32,013 nt of DNA from Elysia marginata. Lineage: Eukaryota; Mollusca; Gastropoda; Plakobranchidae. Below the pieces are notes generated by a model. It saw nothing but the letters and a program-made list of their open reading frames with translations. It did no database searches and was not told the DNA's origin. The stretch is from NCBI GenBank assembly GCA_019649035.1, contig BMAT01012746.1, positions 17,059 to 49,071 on the forward strand. The letters are read 5' to 3'. The position numbers and the translations under genes are program-made. Below are positions 1 through 10,700 of the stretch, piece after piece (the first letter of the stretch is position 1; every line of letters begins with the position of its first letter).

Positions 1-124
1 GCCTGTATATTTAGATTAATGCTGTAAACTAGGAAACTAAAAAAACGTAAAAAAAAAACAAAACAAAAAAAACAGAAGCACCGTGGGACAAGACATTAAG
101 AGAAACGGACAGACAGCGAACCCT

Positions 125-470
125 TGCAGGTCACTCTGTAGTTGTAACGCTTTACATGGGTTCTCCGAAAGGCTTTACGAAGGAAATTACCTTCTGAACA
201 TACAGAGCAACCGCATCACTCAGACAAGACAGTGATAAAATCTTTTACTGCATAATTATATGCGAAAAGTCGGTGACTTTTTAAAGCCTGTGAGAGGCGA
301 GGAAATGTGTTCAAACCAGTGATATACTATAGCTTACTATAGTGTATCATTGGTTCAAACAGCCTTTTCCATGAAGTCACCGCGGACTTGTCGAGATGGA
401 GTTTGAACCCCCAACCTTCCGGTCCCAGAGGCGAGTGTCTACATTAGTCCACTAGACCACAAGGCCACAC
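125..470 (-). mobile_element. tRNA-derived SINE, copy 1 (family I), with a small insertion
   Basis: Read on the minus strand, the head at about 470-385 is tRNA-like: an A-box-like TGGTCTAGTGG and a B-box-like GGGTTCAAACTCC (398-410 on +). The body continues leftward with stretches shared in order with the copy at 9490-9815: AACGCTTTACATG, TACCTTCTGAA, CGCATCACT and GAGGCGAGGAAATGTGT. The two copies are diverged, so this is an old insertion. The left limit is approximate. It lies about 1.2 kb upstream of the first recognised SOHLH-like exon. A 36-bp palindrome interrupts it at 317-352. Confidence 0.7.
317..352. mobile_element. 36-bp palindromic hAT-like mini-insertion with 8-bp target duplication
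   Basis: CAGTGATATACTATAG and its near inverse CTATAGTGTATCATTG flank a 4-nt loop (14 of 16 pairs match). The direct repeat GTTCAAAC occurs immediately on each side (309-316 and 353-360). The related SINE at 9490-9815 lacks the insertion at the equivalent point. An 8-bp target duplication with CAGTG ends fits the hAT superfamily; the element is far too short to encode anything. Confidence 0.55.
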
Positions 471-1681
471 ATGTGACGAAAAAGAGTACCGGGCTTCCGC
501 TTGATGTTCCCAGTGTGGCGACACACTGTCTGCATTCAGTTTCGGGGATATAAAAAGTCTCGAGATCTATCGTTAGATGTGGCTAGTTAGTTGGCACCGC
601 CAAGAAACAAAGAAAAAAATTAGTTCGACACTTGACGGTTCAGCGAAAATTTACATCATAAACACACCCAATGACCTTCAGTTGTATAATTTTTTTAAGT
701 TCTAGGAATCAGCGCAGTCAAGAGAAAATAGTTCAATCTGTCTGTGACTGTCAGTCCGCTTGTGCCTTGTAGTAGAGCGAGTGTTTCGAGCAATGTATTG
801 TATTGTTTCTCGCTATTAAGCTTTTAATGTGTCATAAACTAACAACATAATATGAATCACAAATATTTTAGATCAAAGTCATTTTGTTGTTAGAGCTTAG
901 ATCTAGAGAAAATTTAAAGTGATATCTAGACCTAGTAAAGCTACATCAGGAATTATTTAGTGGTAGGTTCTTAGGTGAACTTACTTAAGCATATCATTTA
1001 AGACTCAACAAACGGGCCTTTTTGTGTGGTGACTGCGCAAGACGAAAAAAAAATCATTTTTTAGTTATGAAACTTCCCAACAGGATACATTCAAGACCTG
1101 TGAGACGCCTTGGCTAAGGCGAATCTCCACTTTAGGTTTTAAAGTTTAGAGCAATTTTTTTTCTTTTTTTAAAACCAGAGCTGTATCGCTGGTACCTCGC
1201 AAATCAAAATGACCACGCAGTGCACGTTTTAAACATTCAAATAGGAATGCACGTAGAAAGTTGCTTGCGATTGGTTTACTTTTTCGCAAATTTAAGATAA
1301 TTATTTGTTAAATTATGATCCCATAATTATCTAGAATTACTTCTGCAAATGATTGATCCGATGTTTTATGGTTTTCTAGCTTACCGCCCGAATATCTAGA
1401 CATGTATAAATCTATTATAGGCCTAGTCTAGATCTAGGCTGAAAGTTTTGGTACTCTCTTATAATTCCTTGTAAATGGAAGATAGGGCTGTTCATGCTGA
1501 GGTTGGTCATAATCTTTTATATCCAAAAAACATTGTGTCGATGGGGAAAAAGCAATGCTTGCATGAAAAATTTTCAATAGGCCCTACATCTAGATCTGTA
1601 TTGTAAATTGACGAGAATGGATGTAGATTAGATGAAAAATAAAAAGCTTAGTTAAAACCATCTACCTGCTGGGAATTTCAG

Positions 1682-1748
1682 AAGCGGATGGCACACAGCG
1701 AGATCTGAATACCCCGGAATCATCATTAAGTCTAGAATCAACGAAAAG
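1682..1748 (+). CDS. SOHLH2: SOHLH-like gene, first recognised coding exon
   Basis: Acceptor GGGAATTTCAG ends at 1681 and donor AAAAG|GTAATT begins at 1749. The exon is 67 nt: two bases completing a codon, 21 full codons reading ADGTQRDLNTPESSLSLEST then K, and two bases (AG) that join the T at 4118 to make Ser. The other frames are less protein-like or stop. The Ser/Thr/Glu composition continues smoothly into the next exon (SPLDLESPPSPVW). Too short to appear as an ORF, so support rests on splice-site quality, phase and composition. The upstream exon must end in phase 1 and was not found with confidence. Confidence 0.6.
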
Positions 1749-4700
1749 GTAATTAATCATATTTCGCATGCTCCCATCGTGATTACCTTCAATAAATTGT
1801 TGACCAAATCAATTTCTTTTTTTAAAGTAACATTTGAAAAAGAAGTAAATAATAACTGTCTTTGATCATCGTTTGCAGTATTAAGGAGACTTAGATCCCA
1901 CACCACAATTATAGGTTCACTAAAACCTCACTTTGCCCATGTTAAATTTGTATAAGTTTTTCCAAATTAATATGCTTAAAAATATCAAGCAATAAGCAAT
2001 AGTACATGCACTTAGTAGAAGTAGAATGTAAAACTGTATGCATTGTCCAAAAACAAATTTCCCATACGGAGGAATACAAGAATCTTATCTTATATTCAGT
2101 TTTAGAGGAAAAGGTTAGACCCGTGATTGTTTTCTTTTCCCTGAAAATAACCCTAACCATTATGCATTATGTTTATTTAGCCAATCGACGCCATCTGATA
2201 GTGGAATGGATTTCTCCGACCTAACTCTTCAGCCCCTCAAACCAGGTCCTCAGATATCTCATCAGAACACATCCACAGATGAGTTCATAAAAAGGTAGAT
2301 TTAAATGAGCTAGATCTACAAATTTATGGGTCCTATATCTACAAGTAAGAGGGAAAAAACAAAGAGAAATATTTTAAAAACTTATTCTTGTGATTAACTT
2401 GAAGTGGTTTGGATAGCTTCTAGCTGCAACTGGACAGGTTACGGATGTAATGGGTTTTTTTAACTTGGGTTTGTGCCCAATAGTAATCATTTACTGTTGT
2501 TGAATTCGCGATGGTGAAACACAAGGACTGAACGAAAACGCTGCAAACCATAAATTTATAATAAAAAAAAGTTAACACGATATTGGTGTAAATAAATGCA
2601 GATAGAAATTTGCCACATGAAAATGTATTGAGGATATCCTGTTTTTAAAGTTTTAAAACTTGACTAGTATATAACAAGGTCGTTTATGAGGGCCTTCATC
2701 AAGTAATAAATTTTGTGGAACAAAAGTAAAGTATATTTTACTTTTTCACATGTCTTCTGGTTTTAAGCTGTCTGCCTTCAACTTGACCTTGAGTTGACAT
2801 TTTTATCATCGATATAAGGTCTCATTCCTTTTGAAAATATATTTCAGTGAAATGTTTTGTTTTTTCTGCTGAAAACTTGCATACTTGGAATAAATTTCAT
2901 TGACATAGTCCAATTTTGAGACAAGAGAAGAGAAAAATTGTATTGCAACCAGTCAAGAATAGTCTTAAGTCGAAATTGGAAAGTAGTAAGATATTGGTAT
3001 CATAAACAAGTTTTTCTCTACTTTCAAATACGACAAACAAAAAAGCTGATCATGCTACTGTATGAAGTTAAAGCCGTCTGAAGTCGGTAGGGTCATGACT
3101 TGTGAAATTTCAGAAAAGGAAGAAAATTGCATTTAAACTTTAGACAACTATACATGTGCAGAGACCTTTACAACCATAGCAATGAAAATTAACTCATAAA
3201 ACAAGAATTTCAACAAAAATCAGTTGTAAAAATTTTTAGAAATGGTTTTACCATCTATTTCTGGATTAAAAAAATGACTTATAATCACCCACTAAATCTT
3301 AAAAGCCAATATCTCAAAACTAGGCTATTCGACTTACGACTCATTTGGACAGAATGCGATTGTTAATTTTTTTTTCATTTCTTCTTTTTCTGTAGGAGGT
3401 CACCTCTTATTATTGTAGAGATATGTTTCTGTTTAAAAAGTATCAAATGAATTATAAACTTTAAGCCAGTCATGTTTAAAAAAATAAATCATTTGACGAA
3501 TGTTTTGTCAATGCTCAGATTATCTTATGTTTTGAATTGCCTAAAAGCTCTTCAGGTTTTTCAAAAACTCAGCTATATTGTTACTTTTAATTGTTCAAAG
3601 TGTCCATCATGCAGTTTCTAAAAATCATTTTAGATTACTTTTGTGCACTTTTCAAATTGCATAAAGATTATTCAAGTATTTAGGCAAGTGAAGTGATCTC
3701 GAAACTTCAGGCTTTAAACTTTTAGTTTTAATTTCAACCGCAAGTAAGCCTACTCTTTTTAATTCCATTTCCAATTCCAATCAAATCGGGTCATCAACTA
3801 GCATGGAATCCTCTTTCGCACAGTCTGCAATATTTTTTTTTAACATTCAGTATGTAACTCACAAATAACCTTACATAAATAACTCAGTCCGTCCTATCTA
3901 TTTGTGTCTATGCGCCTCCGAAATACATGTACTTTTATAACACACATCGGTAAATGAGTCATCATTCTATCTGATAGTGCAGTCACAGTGTAAGAGAACA
4001 ATAAACATCGAATGGACTCAACGAAGCCAAACTTAAAAGAAAAAAACTGTCATTATTTACCAAGCTGAACAGATTTAGCTTTGCATCTATATTGAATTAT
4101 TTCAAATTGCTGTTCAGTCCTCTAGACTTGGAATCGCCGCCGTCACCTGTATGGTGTAAAGTAGAACATGCCAACAAAGAGAAACAAAGGAGGTTTGTTG
4201 TGAATTGTATTTGCTGAAAGAAGTTTCGAGTTGGAATGCTAACCCCAGAGTTTCTTTGCTCAAACCATTTCTTTTAAATTTTGGATGCATGTTAGTTGTT
4301 ACTTTTTCGTTTTTCAGATTGAAAATTCAGTTTAAAAAGCCGATAAAAAACATTCATGGCATCCTACTATATTTGTATGCCTTTGTGACGCTCTCCCTCT
4401 CTGTGTCTTTCTTTACTGCCTTTTTATTGGCCCCTTTGCATCTTTATTCCCGTTTTCTCTGTGTACCCTGTCTCTCTTGTCTCTCGATCTACCTAATTCT
4501 CTCTCTGCCCTGTTTTTGTCCTGTCTTTCTGCTTACCTCTCTACCTACTACCTACCTATATATTTTTACCTTTTAATTAGTCAACATACATATTGTGCGA
4601 TAATTGTTTTGAAAGATATTCTAAGCTTTAGAATAAACTCAAACCTTAAGAAGTTGATTGCAAGTTAACAATATCAGATACCAATATTTTCCCCGTTTAA

Positions 4701-7700
4701 GCATAGCTGTAATATCGTAGTATCTTATACAGCTTTTCTTCTATTTAGCCTAGCCGAGTCTGTAATGTGTGCCATCAATAGTCCTGGTATGACCGGGTTT
4801 CGTAAAAAATAGTTTTCTAAAGCGTAAGCAGAAAAAAGATGAAATGTAACTTTTAAAACGTTTCGCAGTTAGTGAGTTACTCAATATGTGTACGATGGAT
4901 ATTTATTGTTTGGTAAACAAACAAAATACAATGTGCTTGCATTTGCTTTTGAAGATTAATATCCTTGGCAATGCTTTGTTTATAGAGTACGCATAAAGGA
5001 CAGCTGCGACCAGCTCCGAAAACTTCTGCCCTATGTAAGAGGCCGGAAGACTGACATGGCATCCATCTTAGAGATGACCGTCGATTATCTTCAGATTGTC
5101 AACGCATCTCTCCCTGCAGAGTTCCAGACTAAGGTAACGTGACTTTACATTATTTTTCTTTTTTAGAAAATAAGATTTGTCCAGAAAGTCACTGAAAAAC
5201 GTTTATAAAAATAGACCTATTTGCTTTTGTTTTAAAGTCAATAAAAAAACAACTGACCTAACTTGGTTACCACAATCTAATCTATAGTTTCCACAGAGGC
5301 CGTCTCACTTCTGCCAAGGATATAACTACCCTTCGTAAAGTATTTTGTGCAATTAAGTTTTACCTATTCTTGAACATAATGGTGGAGACACCCAGGCTAG
5401 CAAATGATTGGCTTAACGAGGATAATTTAAAGATAACTATTGGCCTTTGGGAGTCTGATAACTGTATGTTAACAGGTACAAAAGCTTGATTCCAGAAACC
5501 GAGTCTCCATGACGTAAAAAGTACATCTGCCAAAAAGTACAGCAATCTGCAAGTACACTCAAGACTACTATTGTAGGACGCAAAAGTTGTTCCACTTATA
5601 ACCTTGGCTGTTTTGATCCCTGAAGGACCATCTTGACTGGAAGACGTTTTGAAGGGACAAAGATCTCATAGAAGTCAAAGTTTGACTCTCAAAGCATGAC
5701 GCAAAATTCTTTGAGAATATATCTTTTTAACATTATTCCGTTGCCAGAGGTCAATTACATAGACCACCATGGCTGCTGCATCAAAATTGAGACAAATGGT
5801 ATCGAAAGTGTTTTAGCAAAATTTTAGTTCGATATAAATTGCAATCCGAACATCTGACTTATGTCTTTTAATGACTCGGAACTTCTTTGTTACCAGGAGC
5901 TCTGACAGTTTCCATTTTTGTTTTCAATGAGGTTGAAAGGGATTTATTATAACGGAGACATTCCAGCTAAATGTTCCCCGATTTTTCTCTTAAGATTTAA
6001 TTTAGGAAGAAATTCTTTATTCTTCAGATTTTGAGACGTATTATAATAAGTGTCGTGATACCGGTCCATGTTATTGTTTTATTTTCATTGCGATTTTTTA
6101 ATAACACTCGAAAGCGTTGGCTTTGTGCCTTTTTGTATTGAGGAAGATAATTTCAAACCACGTGTTGATTTCTGGTCGATTGTGTAGTTTACAAGCGATC
6201 CCTAAGATTTTAAATTGTTCATTGATACATTTTGCACACTATCCAGGACATTCCCTGATATTCATACTTTACACTGATTCAGATATATAGAACGAACAGG
6301 TGTATATAATTTTAGGACATTCATGATCCGACCAAATAATTTTTTTCCTGCATTAGCACAGCTAGTTGTAGGCGCAGTTTCCACCAATAAATGTTCCAGG
6401 CTCTTAGAAAATTATCAGTCCTAATAAAGAGCATTCAAAATGTATCCTTGAAAATCATTTTTTATTCCCAAAATAACGTAGGCCTTCATAATTTAGAAAA
6501 CTTATGCAAGCAAGCTTTCAATGCAAGCATCGAATTTTCTCATTCACATAATGCTATCTAAGATCATGCCATTTCCCTATATTTTTATATTAATGCCTTA
6601 TAATATATTATGCATTGACCGTTCTTGTTTATTCTGTTTGTGTATCATCTTCAAGGTAATAGAGATGCTGAGCCCGGACCTGTCGCTACTAGAGGGGAGA
6701 ATACACAGCAGTGAACCAGTCACAACAACAGCACACAAAACACACATAGGGTGAGTCTCTTTACGCTGGTATGAAGTTTTTATATTCTGCTCAACAAAAG
6801 TCAAGGACCCCTTTATGTGTAAACAGCCTGAATGATCGGTTTCGAGCTTGGAACACGACTAAAATATAACTAAAGAAGAATAAAATTTGTCTAGAGCCGT
6901 TTCGATTAGATTCAAACTGTGTAATGATCTTATTTTTACCTAACTTGTCGCCCGGTAATGTAAGCTGCTTTCCATAGAGTCAATAAATTCGTAATATTAA
7001 TCAAATTTTGAAGCAATCATTGAGCGCTATTTGGGGGCTATGCAAGTGAACTCTTGTTGAGAATTTAAAGTTAATTAACACAGCAAGTATGTTGCTGGTG
7101 AGAAAACGCAACCATTAGAAATACCATCCAGTAATTTTCTATAAACTGATTGAAACTATAGGTGGCTCTTCACTTGTGTTGAGCTGTACACACTGGACGG
7201 CTCTTGTCCAGTCTCACAAAATATGGTGAGAGTTAAGTCACATTAATTTTAGTTCTTTAAGATGTAACAGCAAAATTGCAAAATTTCATTGACGAGAAAG
7301 ATACATTTTAGGGTATGTCTTGGTTAGTTATCAGGATACTTTTTCTTTTCTATAAAGGTCAGTAAAAATTATTATAAATATTAGTTATATGAAAACGTAC
7401 ACAATTTATCGGGAAGGGTTTCGTTTTTATTTTTTTGAAGATAAAGTACAATAGCTATTCATTTAGTAAAAGAACGTTAGCACATTTAAAGTTTTGTTTT
7501 GCAACAATTTATTTGGATCAAAGCTGTTTTTCAAATTATCGTCAGCTTTTTTTAAAAGCTAAAGAAATCATTTCATCAAGGTTTTACGAATGCTACATAC
7601 ATATTGCAACTATTTTTTACAGCGGCCAAATCTGTCCATCGACATGCATCCTCACAAAGCCCAACCTAAACAAAAGCAATATAAACAATAGCAACAAAAA

Positions 7701-10700
7701 CATCAGCGGCAACATTAACACCACCATCGGCTCAAATATCAACCTGAATCGCATGACCACAAGGTCTCAAGTCTCTAAGGTATCATCAGAGAACTCATCA
7801 TCCGGCGTCAAAGAGAATGTGCAAACTAAGACAGAGCCCAACATGTTTACTGACCCTGTCCATAATGAAGACAGCAATGCAAACACTATTGAGGGTCCGG
7901 ATAGGACCAGGAAATTTGACGCTACAGCTGTGATGTCGAAGCCTTTCCATAAGCGGGGTGAGTAACGAAGGACATAATTATGTAGCTTTTATTATGTATT
8001 TTGAATTAATACTTACTTTTTTCACTCAAATACGTCCATAGTTACCCATCAATCTTATTTTAACAGTTTAATCATTTGGGCTTGACAAACCTCAACGTGC
8101 ATTCGTGTTACTTACGAGTGAGCACTAAATAGTCATAAAAGTTTGCCCTCTTGCTAAAATAAATCTAGCAAAACTGCATGGCTGGTCTTACAGCGTAGTT
8201 TGGCGTATGTTCAAAGACGATATTATAATAAAAGAGCGAAATTTTATCTTCAGATAACTCAAATATGCGTTGAAATGGTTTTTCGAGTCAACATCTTTTA
8301 TAAAGGATTTAGGGCCTCAGTGTTTCGCTGTTCTTCGGTCAAAGCGAGCTATTGGTTTAGAAAAACAATGAGTTTCAATATCATGGTTATGATTTATTAA
8401 AGATAGCAAAAATTGACTTCATCCCCTTCAAAAAGTGCTCAAAGACGTGCGATTTCTCTTTTACGTCTTCGAGACTTACCTTATAAATTACTTCACGATG
8501 AGGGTACACATGGCTATCAAAGAGTGTTCCTATATACCATGTATGCCTAACCTCTGAAATTTTGACACGGAGTGCCCAAATTTTTTTGTCAACCAATTAA
8601 AATTTATAAAATGACGGTTACTCAGATATAGTTTTTCAGCCGGCAAAGTATTATAGATTCATTTCTATGGAGTTCTCAGCAAAGTAAAACGTCAGAAAGT
8701 TCTCTCTACCTTGGTGGGAAGAAAGAAACGGGTGGATGAGAAAATGAAGACGACGGACGTTTCCCCAGTACTTTTATATATCATGGTTATTATAGATATC
8801 TAAAAAGTTAAGCCCAAGCTTCTATTACGTTTTATGTTATAAAATTGTTACATTATGAGTGATCTTCCTCTTTCATGGTCTTCTTCATTTCTCCTTTTAA
8901 AGCAGGTTACTTTCCATAATATTATTCTAACGCCTTAGCAGCTTCTAAGCATCTATAGTTTTCATTTACTCACGGCCATGTAATGTTTTATCCATTACAT
9001 AGACGACTTGAAGTGCTTTGTTATCGCATAACCAGTGATTTATTTCGACTTTGTCCATTTTTTTCATTCATAGAGTTGCCTTTGAACGCCAATCTTGTAT
9101 GCAGTACTCCAAAGAGACCTCATGTGGTTTTCACATCAAAACCTAAAGACAACCAGGCCCCAGGCGTTTATCTTGCACCTGGAGCTACCGAACCATCAAA
9201 AGCCAAATCTGGTAGGGTTGTTAGGCGTAGTTTATATTTCAATGAAATGACTATTCCACATTTGACAAAGCAAAATTTATTTTATAAGAGCTTTCTGCAT
9301 ATTCTCTCCCATATTCAATGTTGAAATCTTGGTCCTATTATTTCTATTTTTCTAAAGATAACACTTAAGAAAACAAGATGAACTATGTCAAACCTAATTC
9401 ATGTTCTGCATGTCTTTGAATTTAACTTCAATGTACGCATATTGTATTTTTGTGTATTCGTTTGAGCTGGTTGAGGGCAAACATATGTAAAGAGCGTAAA
9501 GAGCGTTTTTATGCAGCGCTTATCCACGAAAATGCTCTAAGCGCTTTACATGCGTTCCCCGATAGGCCATTACTAACCGAAGTACCTTCTGAACTCGCAG
9601 AGGAGCAGCAAGTAAAGCGCATCACTCTAGCATTCTGACTAGACCTGTCACTGTCTACAGTCGAGTACTCGTTTAACGCATGAGTGAGGCGAAGAAATGT
9701 GTGTAAATAGCTTTTGTTAAGGACTAAACGTCCACCTGCCGAAAGCAGGACTCGAACCCCTGACCTCTCGGTCCGAAAGCCGAGCGTCTACCGCGAGACC
9801 AAGACGCCACACAGATGTAATAAGGTTGGCCTGAGACGTTACTGTAAGATGTTCAAAGGAGACTTGGAGGGAATAAACAAAAGTATGGGAATGAGTTAAC
9901 TTTGTAGAAGCCGAGTCACTGAATGCTAAATTAAAAAAGGCTGCGGAAAGGTTAACAAGTTCAGAGAGTAGATAGCAGGTCGGAATTACATTTAGCGAGA
10001 AGAGTGAGGGGAGATTCCAAAAGGAAGGGAAGCTAACCGCGGAAGATTTAGGACTAGTAGATTCGCTTTCTGAACCATTATTTTAGTCACGCTAGTGAAC
10101 TAAAGGCCAAGAGAGCTAGTAAAAACTTATCGAGGCCGTGCACATTACGTAAATAGTGTCTCGCTATCAAGATGCCGGACGCTCCCGGAAGTTAGAGTAA
10201 TAAAACCCTTTTGTTCAATGAGATCTACATTGATCCTTAGCACAAAAGAATTATGCTCTAACTTCCGGGATCGTCAGCCATTTTAAAAGCAAAATGCAAA
10301 ATTTTTGCAATGTGCACACCCTCAATAAGGGAATACTCCTTTTTTGGGTTTGCTTAACGCAGTGATGTTATTTTCTGATGAAATCTTTTTTTCCAGATTG
10401 CACGCTCGAAAATGCCCACCGTTTATCTGGAATTCAATTTCCCCACATGTTCACTGAGGGAGATATCTCTGCCAATCGAATGTTCTCGACCGGTCGCGTG
10501 TCCAATAGAAGTGACGCATTTCCGTACCAAACTCCATCGTACCTCAACACAGCTGGTCCAACAGCTCGAGTTCCCGGCGTTCCCTGTGATGGAGGCGAAA
10601 TGGTTGCTTCCGTGAACAACATGTTCTTTGACACGGCCTATTATTACTACCCATCATCACACGACTCCAGTAACGGGAACTACTTTGTCAACGGCGGAAG

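Larger units (their letters stand above)
1..1681. other. Upstream region of the SOHLH-like gene
   Basis: AT-rich with A-runs at 41-71, the SINE at 125-470, and TCTAGA patches. A short open frame from ATG 1475 (MEDRAVHAEVG) could hold a first coding exon ending G|GTCATA at 1505 in the phase required by the 1682 exon, but the donor is weak and the context poor. No TATA box in a convincing position was found. Confidence 0.3.

Noticed and set aside
4205..4576. 123-codon hydrophobic open frame on +
   Set aside because: Lies in an intron of the SOHLH-like gene; the Leu/Ser/Tyr-rich product comes from a C/T-rich tract (CTCTCTG, CTACCTACCT) and has no start context.
9735..9812. Minus-strand tRNA gene
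   Set aside because: A and B boxes are good, but the acceptor stem does not pair and the sequence continues into a SINE body shared with another copy.
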